A stretch of 64,000 bases of DNA from Planctomycetales bacterium (lineage in GTDB: Bacteria; Planctomycetota; Planctomycetia; Planctomycetales; Planctomycetaceae), in contig JANQPT010000017.1 of NCBI GenBank assembly GCA_028285345.1, positions 186,001-250,000 on the forward strand, read 5' to 3'. Position numbers and translations under genes: made by a program. Each line of letters begins with the position of its first letter. Position 1 is the stretch's first letter. Of this stretch, positions 10,055 through 18,943 are shown piece by piece. A model generated the notes under the pieces. It worked only from the letters and a program-made list of their open reading frames with translations. It did no database searches and was not told where the DNA came from.

Positions 10055-10789
10055 ATGAGCGAACAAAAACCTCGCGCCATGATTGAGGCGCTGCAGTTGA
10101 GCAAATTCTACGGGCCGTTCGCCGCAATCCAGAACGTGAGCTTCAAGATTCCCAGCGGGCAAGTCGCCGCGTTTTTAGGCCCCAACGGGGCCGGCAAGTC
10201 GACGACGATGAAGCTGCTGACCGGGTTTCTGGCGCCCACGCAGGGGACCGCGAAAATCGGCGGCCATGACGTGCTCAATGAACGCATGGCGGCCGCCAAA
10301 ATGATCGGCTATCTGCCGGAAAATGGACCGCTGTACGCCGAAATGACCCCGCAAAGTTTTTTGAAGTACATGGGCGAAGCCCGCGGCCTCAACTCCTCCA
10401 AGCTCCGGGACCGATTGGACTTTGTCGTGGAGAAATGCGCCCTGGCCGGCGTCTACGGAAAGGCGATTGGCAAACTCTCGAAAGGATACCGGCAGCGCGT
10501 CGGCATGGCGCAGGCGCTTTTGCACGATCCCCCGGTGCTGATCTTGGACGAACCGACCGCCGGGCTCGATCCCAACCAAATTCACCAGGTCCGCGAGCTG
10601 ATCGCCAGTTTGAAGCAGAACAAGACCATCTTGCTGTCCACTCACATTCTGCAGGAAGTGCAAGCCGTTGCCAGCCATGTGGTCTTTATCTCCGAAGGGC
10701 GGATCGTCTTTGACGGCACAGTCGACGAAATGAACGCGTCGGGGGACATGGAACAGAAGTTCCGCGAATTAACTTCGAGCGCCGCGTGA
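10055..10789 (+). CDS. ABC transporter ATP-binding protein (GldA-like)
   Basis: A 244-residue ABC ATPase. Seen: Walker A GPNGAGKST, Q-loop region YLPENGPLYAEMT, signature LSKGYRQRVGMAQAL, Walker B VLILDEPTAGLDP and the switch histidine in LLSTHILQEV. It is the ATPase partner of the permease encoded 110 bases downstream, matching the GldA-type arrangement described for exporter-like complexes. The substrate is unknown. The ATG at 10055 (MSEQKP...) is preferred; in-frame ATG 10034 and TTG 10031 would add a few residues, and none has a strong ribosome-binding site. Confidence 0.92.
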   Translation: MSEQKPRAMIEALQLSKFYGPFAAIQNVSFKIPSGQVAAFLGPNGAGKSTTMKLLTGFLAPTQGTAKIGGHDVLNERMAAAKMIGYLPENGPLYAEMTPQSFLKYMGEARGLNSSKLRDRLDFVVEKCALAGVYGKAIGKLSKGYRQRVGMAQALLHDPPVLILDEPTAGLDPNQIHQVRELIASLKQNKTILLSTHILQEVQAVASHVVFISEGRIVFDGTVDEMNASGDMEQKFRELTSSAA

Positions 10790-10898
10790 GTGAGCAGACC
10801 GTCGGCGGACCGGCTGCCGTTGGGTCATCAGGCAACCAGCCGTTTCCCGTTTGAATTGCAAAGCGAGACACCAGACACATTTTCAGAGGTGAGGTTTC

Positions 10899-13658
10899 AT
10901 GAGTTTGCGACTGCATGTTGTGTTCGCTGTTTTCAAACGAAACTTCCTGAGCTACTTCTCAGGAGTCATTGGATATTTGTTCATCGTCGTGTTCGTCGCT
11001 CTCGGTTCGATGCTGGCTTTCAACGACCAGTTTTTCGCCAACAACATCGACTCGCTCGATCAATTGAACCTCTATTTCCCGATGTTGCTGCTGTTCATCG
11101 TTCCCGCGATCACCATGAGCGTCTGGGCGGATGAACGCAAAACCGGAACCGACGAGTTGCTGTTCACCTTGCCGGCATCGGACGGGGAGATCGTGCTCGG
11201 CAAATACTTCTCCGTGCTGGCGGTCTACTCAGTCGCATTGTTGTTTTCGCTGTCGCACGTCATCGTGTTGTTCCTCTTGGGCCGGCCCGATGTGGGCCAG
11301 TTGTTCGCCAACTATCTGGGCTATTGGTGTGCAGGTGCGGCGCTGCTCTCCGCAGGCATGTTCGCCTCCATCTTGACCAACAGCACGCCGGTCGCATTTG
11401 TAATTGCCGCCGTGCTGTGCGCGATCCCGGTGTTCAGCGACCGCATCGGTGATTTGTTCTCCTCACTCAGCCTCGTGCCGGGCTTTCACTTGATCGCCGT
11501 AATACTGAGCTGGTTCGCCGGCCTACTGCCTGAGTTCATCACCAATTACTTCCGCGAACACAGCCTTTTCCAGGGCATGTCACTGACCGAACAACTCCGC
11601 GACTTCAATCTCGGTATGATTCCTTTGAGCGGGCTCATCTATTTCGTCTCGCTCTGCGTGTTCATGCTGTACCTTAACCTCGTGATGGCCGCACGCCGCC
11701 ACTGGGCGGGTGGAACCAAGGGAGCCCAAATGGGCTGGCAATTCGCCGTCCGCACGCTCTGCTTGGCCGTGACGCTGATCAGCGTCAATGTGGTGTTCGC
11801 GAATTGGAACTTCCGCGCCGATGTGACCTCGGAGAAACTGTACAGCATCTCCGAGACCACCAAGAAGATTCTCAAAGACATCCCCGAAGACCGCACTGTG
11901 CGAATCCAGGCGTTCGTCAGTCCTCAAGTCCCGCGCGAGTACGTTCCCGTGCGAACGTCGCTGCTGGGGTTGCTGCGGCAGTACAATCAAGCCGGCGGCA
12001 AACAGGTGGAAGTCCGCATCGTCCCCACAGACCAATACGAGAAAGAGGCTGACGAGGCACGGACCTTTGGAATCGAGCCCCGCGAGGTCCAGACGGAACG
12101 GGCCGGAAAGATCGTCTCCGAGTCGATCTTTCTCGGAGCGGTCATTACTGCCGGCGTCGACGATGTGGTGGTGATTCCCTGGTTCGACGTGGGCACGCCG
12201 ATCGAATACGAACTGACCCGCTCGATCGCTACTGTCACGCAAGCCGAGCGGCGCAAAGTCGGGATTCTCACGACCGACGTCCAGATGGCCGGCGGCATGA
12301 ACATGCAATCGTTCTCCCGCAATCCCGAGTGGCGATTCGTCAGCGAATTGCGGAAGCAATACGACGTCGTCGACGTCTCTCCCGACGGCCCGATCGAGGG
12401 CGACTTTGACGTGTTGATCGCCCCGATGCCCTCATCGCTCACTGAAAGCCAACTTACGAACCTGGCCGCGTATGTCACCAGCGGCGGCCCGACGTTGATC
12501 TTTGACGATCCACTGCCGGCATTCGACATGGGGCCGATGGGGCTTGGACAACTGACCCCGCGCGTGCCGAAACGTCCGCCCGGCGGCGGGATGTTCGGCG
12601 GACGGCAACAGGCAACGCCCAAGTGCGACATCACCAAGTTCCTCGATGAACTGGGCATCGCTTGGGATACGGGCGCCACAGTTTTTGACAGCGTAAACCC
12701 CCACCCACAGTTCTCGGACGTCGTTCGCAAGGATTTCGTATTTGTCTCGCACCGCGAAGACGAGCCGCGCCCCTTTGCCGATGAAAGCGAAGTCAGCAAC
12801 GGACTGCAGGAGGTCCTGCTGCTCTGGACCGGATCCATCAAGCCGCGAGAGGGAAGCAATATCGAGTTCCTGCCGCTGATCCGCACCGCCGAATCGTCGA
12901 CTGGCGTGCTCGGCTGGGAGAAGCTCGTTAGCGGCAGCTTCTTCGGGCAGCAGCTCAATCCCAACCCTCAGCGGATCGAGGACAAGGATGACCACTACGT
13001 GGCTGCCAAAATCACGTCCGATGGCGGCAAGAAACTGAACGTGATTTTCATCGCCGACATGGACATGATTTCCGACACGTTCTTCCAAATTCGGGAACGT
13101 CAAATGTATGGCCTGAATCTGGACAATGTGACGTTTGTGCTCAACGCCGTCGATGAGTTAGCGGACGACGACCGCTTCCTCGCGCTCCGCAAACGCCGGG
13201 CCCGCCACCGGACATTGGAAACCGTTGAAGCGCGGACTAAAACCTTTACCAAACAATTGCAGCAGGAAACCGAAAAGGCGAATGAGACCGCTGACGAGAA
13301 GCTGGCCGAGGCGAACAAACGGCTAACGGCAGCCGTCGCCAAGATTGAAGCTGATTCCTCTTTGGATGCACAGACCAAGGAAATCCGCAAGCAAATGACA
13401 CAGCGCGCCGAGCAACAGAAGCTTGACGTCGAGTCGGCCAATATCACGACCGAGAAAGAGCAGTCCATTCGCGAAGAAAAGCGCAAAACCGAACGGGAAA
13501 TTTCCGCGATCGAGGGAGGGATCAAGATGTGGGCCATCCTGCTCCCGCCGATCCCCGCGATCCTGTTGGGCGTCATCGTACTGGGTCTGAGAGTGGCTGA
13601 AGAACGCCGTTCAATCGTCCCCGAACGACTCGCGCGCGATGTGGGCAAGCACACATAA
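10899..13658 (+). CDS. GldF-GldG fusion: ABC-2 permease joined to Gldg auxiliary domain
   Basis: A 919-residue membrane protein. The first ~240 residues form an ABC-2 type permease with about six helices (opening RLHVVFAVFKRNFLSYFSG, the GldF part). A further helix (about 285-305) leads into a large periplasmic Gldg_ABC domain (about 310-730) with the DVTSEKLYSISETTKKIL motif typical of GldG. A charged coiled coil (about 765-870) and a final membrane helix (about 875-900) end the protein. In Bacteroidetes GldF and GldG are separate; here they are one chain. GAGGTGAGG sits just before the ATG. Together with the ATPase upstream and the DUF4340 protein downstream it makes one operon; the cargo is unknown. 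Confidence 0.9.
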   Translation: MSLRLHVVFAVFKRNFLSYFSGVIGYLFIVVFVALGSMLAFNDQFFANNIDSLDQLNLYFPMLLLFIVPAITMSVWADERKTGTDELLFTLPASDGEIVLGKYFSVLAVYSVALLFSLSHVIVLFLLGRPDVGQLFANYLGYWCAGAALLSAGMFASILTNSTPVAFVIAAVLCAIPVFSDRIGDLFSSLSLVPGFHLIAVILSWFAGLLPEFITNYFREHSLFQGMSLTEQLRDFNLGMIPLSGLIYFVSLCVFMLYLNLVMAARRHWAGGTKGAQMGWQFAVRTLCLAVTLISVNVVFANWNFRADVTSEKLYSISETTKKILKDIPEDRTVRIQAFVSPQVPREYVPVRTSLLGLLRQYNQAGGKQVEVRIVPTDQYEKEADEARTFGIEPREVQTERAGKIVSESIFLGAVITAGVDDVVVIPWFDVGTPIEYELTRSIATVTQAERRKVGILTTDVQMAGGMNMQSFSRNPEWRFVSELRKQYDVVDVSPDGPIEGDFDVLIAPMPSSLTESQLTNLAAYVTSGGPTLIFDDPLPAFDMGPMGLGQLTPRVPKRPPGGGMFGGRQQATPKCDITKFLDELGIAWDTGATVFDSVNPHPQFSDVVRKDFVFVSHREDEPRPFADESEVSNGLQEVLLLWTGSIKPREGSNIEFLPLIRTAESSTGVLGWEKLVSGSFFGQQLNPNPQRIEDKDDHYVAAKITSDGGKKLNVIFIADMDMISDTFFQIRERQMYGLNLDNVTFVLNAVDELADDDRFLALRKRRARHRTLETVEARTKTFTKQLQQETEKANETADEKLAEANKRLTAAVAKIEADSSLDAQTKEIRKQMTQRAEQQKLDVESANITTEKEQSIREEKRKTEREISAIEGGIKMWAILLPPIPAILLGVIVLGLRVAEERRSIVPERLARDVGKHT

Positions 13659-13747
13659 CACCGCCGTTTCAAAGTTCACACACCCAAAATTAAAATATGT
13701 CGTCCACCTCCTCTGGTGGCCGTGAATCTGAAATCTGAGGCTGTCAC

Positions 13748-15487
13748 ATGAACGAATCTAAACGCACGCTGGTCTTCGTCGCGGTCGCCGTCGTTTCGCT
13801 GTTCGCTGCCGTGTTGGCGGCACCACGGACCAAGGATCCGCTTCAGGACGTTAAGCTGGGCGAGCCGTTTTATCCGGAATTCACCGATCCCGCCGAAGCG
13901 GCATCGCTGACGGTCGTCGTTTACAACGACGAAACGTCCCGCCGGCAGCAATTCAGCGTCGAGAACGATCACGGCATCTGGAAGATCCCGTCCCACAACA
14001 ACTATCCCGCGGACGGTGAAGAACGGCTGGCCAATACGGCGACCTCACTCATCGGAGTCAAACGCGACGGCTTTCAGAGCCGCTCCGCCAACGATCATGC
14101 CGATCTCGGCGTGATCGACCCGCTGTCGGATGACACGTCAAAACTCAAAGGCCGCGGCGACCGGCTGATTCTCAAAGACTCGGAAGGGAACACGCTGGTC
14201 GATTTTATCGTCGGCAAACAGGTCAAAGGCCGCGACGGGCATTATTACGTCCGCATGGCCGATAAAGACGCGACCTACGTCGCCAAGCTGGAGGTCGACC
14301 TCTCCACAAAATTCGCGGACTGGATCGAGACCGATCTGCTGAAGATGAAACGTGACGAACTCAACAAAATTACGATTAACAACTACACCGTCGACGAAGA
14401 GAACGGCACCGTCAGCGAAAACAAGCAGAGCATCTTGACCCGCGATAAGTCGGCCGACCCATGGGTATTGGCGGGACTGAATGCAGAATCCGAGGAACTC
14501 GAAACTTCGGTGATCAATTCGATGATCTCCGCCATGGACAACCTCAAGCTCATCGGCGTCCGCCCCAAGCCGGAGGTCCTGAAAAAGGATCTTGAGCAAG
14601 GAAGAGATGCCGTACCCAAAACCCAGCGCGACCTGCTGGTCAAACGACAGGCCTACGGCGACATGATGACTCGCGGCTTTTTCCTTTCCGAGAAGGGCCT
14701 GCTCTCCAACGAAGGAGAGGTGGTGGCCACGACTAATAATGGAGTCGAGTTCGTCTTGCGCTTCGGCGAGATTTTCACGGGGACCGACCTCGAAATCGAA
14801 GCCGGAATTGAAAGCGATCAAAAACAAGACAAAGCGAAGAAAGACGAACAAGCGGAAGGCGACAAAGAGTCTGACGACTCTGCGGACAAGGCCGGTGAGG
14901 GTGAGGAAGAGCAAGAGGCGGTGCAGGGCCGCTATCTGTTTGCCTTCGCCCGATTCGACGAGGCTGCGATCGGCCCCAAACCGGTCGAACCGCAGCCGCC
15001 TGCCGAAACGCCCGCCGACAAGCAGGACGATGGAGAGGAAAAAGAGTCCGGCGAAACCCCCAAAGAGGGGGAGAAGAAAGAGGCCGACGAAAAGGCTGAT
15101 GACGATTCCGACACAGCCCCACCCGCTGACAAGGAGAAACAAGACGCGGGCAAAGACGACAGCGACAAGGCTGATTCCGACAAGCAAGAGGAAAAACCCG
15201 ATCCTCAAGCGGAATACAAAAAGGCGCTGGATAAGTACAAGACCGACATAGCCGCGTATGAGAAGAAAGTCGCAGACGGCAAGAAAGAGGTCGAGGAACT
15301 CAATCGCCGCTTCGCGGACTGGTACTACGTGATCTCCGAAGAAAGCTTCAAGAAACTTCGCCCCGCACGGACCGAGTTCGTCAAAGAAAAAGAGCAGGAA
15401 GAGCAAGCCGACAAGACTGACGAGGGTGCCACGACTTCAGACGCGGACGATAGCGCCAATGCCGACGAAGCTCCCAAACCGGAGTAA
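13748..15487 (+). CDS. DUF4340 domain-containing protein with acidic insert
   Basis: A 579-residue protein with an N-terminal membrane helix or signal (RTLVFVAVAVVSLFAAVLAA) and a DUF4340-type extracytoplasmic region: the GIWKIPSHNNYPAD and LVDFIVGKQVKGRDGHYYVR stretches are typical. DUF4340 genes regularly follow GldFG-like genes, and this one lies 89 bases after the GldF-GldG fusion, so it is probably the third part of the same complex. Between about residues 355 and 490 runs a disordered insert rich in Glu, Asp, Lys and Pro, similar in kind to that of the PpiD-like protein at 6669. The last ~50 residues are also acidic. Function unknown. Confidence 0.85.
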   Translation: MNESKRTLVFVAVAVVSLFAAVLAAPRTKDPLQDVKLGEPFYPEFTDPAEAASLTVVVYNDETSRRQQFSVENDHGIWKIPSHNNYPADGEERLANTATSLIGVKRDGFQSRSANDHADLGVIDPLSDDTSKLKGRGDRLILKDSEGNTLVDFIVGKQVKGRDGHYYVRMADKDATYVAKLEVDLSTKFADWIETDLLKMKRDELNKITINNYTVDEENGTVSENKQSILTRDKSADPWVLAGLNAESEELETSVINSMISAMDNLKLIGVRPKPEVLKKDLEQGRDAVPKTQRDLLVKRQAYGDMMTRGFFLSEKGLLSNEGEVVATTNNGVEFVLRFGEIFTGTDLEIEAGIESDQKQDKAKKDEQAEGDKESDDSADKAGEGEEEQEAVQGRYLFAFARFDEAAIGPKPVEPQPPAETPADKQDDGEEKESGETPKEGEKKEADEKADDDSDTAPPADKEKQDAGKDDSDKADSDKQEEKPDPQAEYKKALDKYKTDIAAYEKKVADGKKEVEELNRRFADWYYVISEESFKKLRPARTEFVKEKEQEEQADKTDEGATTSDADDSANADEAPKPE

Positions 15488-15553
15488 TTGCAGGCCGCAC
15501 CCCAGAAGTGGCAATCAGAAACTCGCGGCAGACTTCGGGCGTCCCTCGCAGCA

Positions 15554-15613
15554 AAAAAAGCACCTGCCGGCTGCGCGGTCAGTCTATCCTATCTCGGATG
15601 AGACCGCAGCCTA
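15554..15613 (-). terminator. Possible intrinsic terminator of the minus-strand sugar operon
   Basis: On the minus strand, a ten-pair stem with a two-base bulge (15602-15611 against 15569-15580) overlaps the stop codon of the DegT gene. A run of T residues (the complement of the A-run at about 15553-15560) follows ten bases later. The long loop (about 21 bases) and the gap before the T-run make it a weak candidate. Confidence 0.35.
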
Positions 15614-16792
15614 ATCCGCCCCCATCGCGTACTCCGCCGGATCAAACGCCTTTCGCTGTGCTGCGATCCCCCAGTGCGGCGGTTGCAGCCATTCGGTGCG
15701 GGTATCGGAAGGCGGTGAAAACGCCTTGATCGTCTCGACCACGTGCTGCGTCTGTTCCCCAGTCAGTTGAATCGATGACGGCAGCCAGACGCCGCCGGCG
15801 GCAATGTCGGTGGTGACGGCGAAGTCGCCAACTTGATCGGCATACGGCATTTGGGAGTGCAGCGGCGGGTAGAAGGTCCGCCCGCCGATGCCGGCCGACT
15901 TGAGGTGCGCCAGGAACGGCTCCTTCTCAACGCCGCACAGCAGCATATCGGCGAACCAGGGGACCGTTTCGTTCAGGTCCGTCGGCGGGAATTCGAGCCA
16001 GTCGAGATCGGCGAGTTCCGTTTCGTAGTGGTGCCAGACGTTCCGCCGCCGCTCCATCCGCTCGGCGATGGTCTTGATCTGCTCGATTCCAATCACCGCC
16101 TGCAGGTCCGTGAACTTGAAGTTGAAGCCGAGCCCGTCGTGACGGTCGACGCCCGGTTGTACCCGGTGAAAGTCCTTGAGCTTGCGGACCTTTTCGGCGA
16201 TCGCATCGTCGTTCGTGACAACCGCCCCGCCCTGCCCGGTGGTAATAATCTTGTGCGGGGTGAATGAAAACACGCCGATGTCGCCGAACGTTCCCAGTTT
16301 GCGGCCGGCGTTTTCCGAGCCGAGCGCCTGGCAGGCATCCTCAATCAGCAACAGGTCATGCGCGCGGCAGAAGTCGACCACGCTTTGCATCTCCCCGCTA
16401 CGGCCGTTAATCGGCACGTACATCACTGCTTTGGTGTCGGGGCGCAATTGGACTTTGGACAGGTCAAGGCAGAGCGTTTCGCGGTCGACGTCGCACAGAA
16501 TCGGTTCCGCTCCGGCCCAGCGGACTGTATTCGGCGTGGCAATCATTGTGAAATCGGGGACGATCACCGAATCTCCGGGGCCGATGCCCAGCGCCAGCAG
16601 CGACAGGTAGAGCGCCGCTGTCCCGCTGGTGACAACCGTCGCGTGCCGCACGCCGAGGAATTCTGCGAGTCGCTCTTCGAACTCCGCCGTCTTCTGAAAC
16701 TCCGTCAGCCACCCGCCGCTGCGAAGATAGTCCGCAACGGCCGCGATTTCGTTTTCGGTCAGGTAGGGTTCGATTTGATGGATAAAATTCAT
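15611..16792 (-). CDS. DegT/DnrJ/EryC1/StrS family sugar aminotransferase
   Basis: A 393-residue PLP-dependent aminotransferase of the family that aminates keto-sugars bound to nucleotides for polysaccharide or glycan synthesis. Seen: VTSGTAALYLSLLALGIGPGDSVIVPDFTM near residue 55, the IEDACQALGS aspartate motif, and the PLP lysine in FSFTPHKIITTGQGG. The length is normal. Its ATG overlaps the stop of the upstream methyltransferase by four bases (ATGA), implying translational coupling. It is the last gene of a run epimerase, cupin, methyltransferase, aminotransferase, which fits synthesis of a modified amino sugar. The exact sugar cannot be read from the sequence. Confidence 0.92.
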   Translation of the reverse strand: MNFIHQIEPYLTENEIAAVADYLRSGGWLTEFQKTAEFEERLAEFLGVRHATVVTSGTAALYLSLLALGIGPGDSVIVPDFTMIATPNTVRWAGAEPILCDVDRETLCLDLSKVQLRPDTKAVMYVPINGRSGEMQSVVDFCRAHDLLLIEDACQALGSENAGRKLGTFGDIGVFSFTPHKIITTGQGGAVVTNDDAIAEKVRKLKDFHRVQPGVDRHDGLGFNFKFTDLQAVIGIEQIKTIAERMERRRNVWHHYETELADLDWLEFPPTDLNETVPWFADMLLCGVEKEPFLAHLKSAGIGGRTFYPPLHSQMPYADQVGDFAVTTDIAAGGVWLPSSIQLTGEQTQHVVETIKAFSPPSDTRTEWLQPPHWGIAAQRKAFDPAEYAMGAD

Positions 16793-17349
16793 TTCGTCGC
16801 TTCCACGTTGAGACTGATCAGTATCCCCTGCTCTTTATCCATGTGCGGGACGTAAGCCTGCGAGTAGTCGTCGTATCCGGCCAGATCGCCGACGAAGACC
16901 TCCCGCCAGTCCCAGCGGCGGACCTTGTAAAACCCGGCGGCGGTCAAAACGTCGCTGAGCGACGCGAAGTCGTATACGGTCTTGTGAAACACGACCGTCT
17001 CCGTGCCTGGAATTCGCCAACGACCGAAGATCGGGCCGATGACTTGGCTGAGATCGCCCTGTCGCTGATAGACGGCGCAGAGTGCCGCGAAATCGGGGAC
17101 CGCCAGCCGCAGTACGCCGCCCGGCTGCAGCACGCGCCGCCACTCTGCCAGCACGTCGCCCACTTCCTCGCGGTCGAAGTACTCCAACGTGTGCGACGCG
17201 TAGATTAGCCGTGCGGAATCGTCGTCGAGCATCGGCAGCGATCGCACGTCGTGCTGGTGGTCGATATGCGGAAAGTCCGCCAAGTCGACGTGCAGATAGC
17301 CCGGCATCTGCCGTTTTCCACAACCGAGATGAATCTTCAGATCACTCAC
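16789..17349 (-). CDS. SAM-dependent methyltransferase
   Basis: A 186-residue class I methyltransferase. Seen: motif I as KIHLGCGKRQMPGYLHVDL, then the acidic DIDHQHDVRSLP-like stretch and the EWRRVLQPGGVLRLAVPDF strand typical of small sugar or glycan methyltransferases. The GTG at 17349 is chosen since it puts motif I near the N-terminus and overlaps the end of the cupin gene by eight bases; a longer frame starting at 17451 would run deep into the cupin gene. Coupled at both ends, it is probably part of the same sugar-modification operon. Confidence 0.85.
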   Translation of the reverse strand: MSDLKIHLGCGKRQMPGYLHVDLADFPHIDHQHDVRSLPMLDDDSARLIYASHTLEYFDREEVGDVLAEWRRVLQPGGVLRLAVPDFAALCAVYQRQGDLSQVIGPIFGRWRIPGTETVVFHKTVYDFASLSDVLTAAGFYKVRRWDWREVFVGDLAGYDDYSQAYVPHMDKEQGILISLNVEATK

Positions 17350-17749
17350 CGCCAAACCGCCTCCGATCCGCCTCCGGCCCGGGATAGGGGCCGTTTTTGA
17401 TTTCCAGAACCTGTGTCTCGTCGGCAAGAATGTCGTATGAATGCCCGCCATTGAGCAGAATCAGCACGTCCCCTTGTTCGAGAACGACTTGTTCGAGAGG
17501 TTCTTCCGCCTCTGAAAAGATTGTGCTCTGCACCCGTCCCTGCAGAACGCAGATGACTTCCTGCGTACGGTCGATCTCCCGCGGCACGATATTGTGAAGG
17601 TGCGCCTGCAGATGCTTCCCCGCGTCGTAACCCCACAGTCCGACTTGGATATAGTCGTCGTCCTCAGAAAAGAAGCTCAGCCCCGGCCGGCGGTCCTCCC
17701 GAGTGATTAGCGTCGCCAACCGGACGCCGTCGTGTTCAATCGTTTGCAC
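17342..17749 (-). CDS. Cupin-fold protein in sugar operon
   Basis: A 135-residue single-domain cupin. Seen: the first cupin motif region (HLQAHLHNIVPREIDRTQEVICVLQG) and the second (LEQGDVLILLNGGHSYDIL), with His, Glu and His residues placed to bind a metal. In this setting, between an epimerase and a methyltransferase, it may be a sugar isomerase or epimerase, but metal-binding regulatory cupins look the same, so no activity is assigned. The GTG start has GGAGAA upstream at good spacing. The end overlaps the methyltransferase start. Confidence 0.8.
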   Translation of the reverse strand: MQTIEHDGVRLATLITREDRRPGLSFFSEDDDYIQVGLWGYDAGKHLQAHLHNIVPREIDRTQEVICVLQGRVQSTIFSEAEEPLEQVVLEQGDVLILLNGGHSYDILADETQVLEIKNGPYPGPEADRRRFGGE

Positions 17750-17778
17750 CGCAGGTTCTCCAACGGAGTGTTATGAAA

Positions 17779-18016
17779 CCACGGAGGCACGGAGACACGG
17801 AGAAAAAATACGAAGCACGAAATTCGAAATCCTAAACAAATTCAAAACACGAATTTCTAATGATCAAAACATTGTCCCTGATGATCAGAAACACCAAATG
17901 AGACTGGCGATACTGTCAGACACAAGCGTTTTGAATTTTGGTCATTTGAATTTGTTTGGGATTTCGTGCTTCGGATTTCGAATTTTAAACTCTCCGAGTC
18001 CTCCGTGTCTCCGTGG
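17779..18016. repeat. ~240 bp imperfect inverted-repeat element (MITE-like)
   Basis: The ends are related inverted repeats: 17779-17802 (CCACGGAGGCACGGAGACAC...) and 17992-18016 reads the same on the other strand with few differences. Inside them, a second pair (about 17811-17846 against 17945-17983) holds the sequences ACGAAGCACGAAAT and ACAAATTCAAA in inverse orientation. The element is AT-rich compared with its neighbours, encodes no protein, and lies between the epimerase and cupin genes of an operon. It resembles a non-autonomous mobile element or large REP structure; no flanking target duplication is obvious. Confidence 0.75.
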
Positions 18017-18025
18017 TGAAATTCT

Positions 18026-18943
18026 TCAGATTGCTTTAATAAACGAATGCGGGTTAAAGAAGCGGTAGAGTTTAATCAACTCCTGAATCCCGTCGTCGAG
18101 GGTGTATTCGCAGCGGAAGCCAAGGTCATGCGCTTTTTTGAACGAGACGTAAAAGTGCCGCACGTCTTTGTCGCACATACTGGAATCGACGATTTCAAAC
18201 GGCACGTAGCGGTGGATGTGCTCGGCGATGTCCCGTTTGGAGTAGTTCAAGTCCTCGCTGCCCATGTTGAAGACGCCGCCGGTCATCTGGTCGGCGTGTT
18301 CCAGCGCGAACAGGTAGCCGCTCACGCTGTCACCGACGTGCATAAACGTCCGTTTGGAATCGCCGGAATAGAGCACCAGCGTTCCTTCGTGTATCGCCTT
18401 TTGCACGAAGTCATTGACGAGCAATCCCGACCGCATCCGGGGCGCGACTCCGAACACGGTCGCCCAGCGGAGCGAGATTGAATTCTCACGCTGCATGATG
18501 GTCCGCTCCGCCTGAAGTTTGGTCATGCCGTACAGGCTGACGGGCGAAACTTCAGTCTCTTCATCGCTGACCGTTCCGGAGGCGCCGTAAATGGACGTTG
18601 TCGAGGCAAAGACCAGTAACTGGTCCTTCGACAAGTATTCCGAGATGCGGATCGTGGCGTCGAGGTTGATCCGCTGTGCGGAGTTGGGGTTGGCTTCGCA
18701 TTCGGGATAGCCGCTGATGGCGGCCAAGTGGAAGACGACGTCCTTGTCATCAAGATAGGAGAGGTCTTCATTGCGGACGTCGGTCTTGATCATCTTCAAA
18801 CTGGGGTTGGAAACGAGATGCAAGACCGGCTCAAAACCGAACATAAAATTGTCGACGATCGTGACCTGATGTCCGGCTTCCAAGAGGGCGGTGACCAACG
18901 GCACGCCCACGTAACCCGCTCCTCCGGTGACCAAAATGTTCAT
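18026..18943 (-). CDS. NAD-dependent epimerase/dehydratase (extended SDR)
   Basis: A 305-residue extended short-chain dehydrogenase acting on nucleotide sugars. Seen: the Rossmann motif GGAGYVG at residues 7-13, the acidic DNFMFG site after strand two, and the catalytic S/Y/K set in STTSIYGASG and YGMTKLQAE. The length fits UDP-glucose 4-epimerase-like or dTDP-glucose dehydratase-like enzymes; which one is open. ATG 18943 is chosen because the Rossmann motif then falls at the N-terminus and AGAAGG precedes it. It is the first gene of the sugar-modification cluster, cut off from the others by the inverted-repeat element. Confidence 0.9.
   Translation of the reverse strand: MNILVTGGAGYVGVPLVTALLEAGHQVTIVDNFMFGFEPVLHLVSNPSLKMIKTDVRNEDLSYLDDKDVVFHLAAISGYPECEANPNSAQRINLDATIRISEYLSKDQLLVFASTTSIYGASGTVSDEETEVSPVSLYGMTKLQAERTIMQRENSISLRWATVFGVAPRMRSGLLVNDFVQKAIHEGTLVLYSGDSKRTFMHVGDSVSGYLFALEHADQMTGGVFNMGSEDLNYSKRDIAEHIHRYVPFEIVDSSMCDKDVRHFYVSFKKAHDLGFRCEYTLDDGIQELIKLYRFFNPHSFIKAI

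Noticed and set aside
14138..15406. Long open frame (422 residues) on the minus strand opposite the DUF4340 gene
   Set aside because: A shadow of the Lys/Glu/Asp-rich coding strand: it is Phe/Leu/Val-rich in an unnatural way and has no ribosome-binding site or family motif.
17779..18016. Transcription terminator between epimerase and cupin genes
   Set aside because: The arms are long but imperfect, the spacing is over 150 bases and no T-run follows; a repeat element explains it better.
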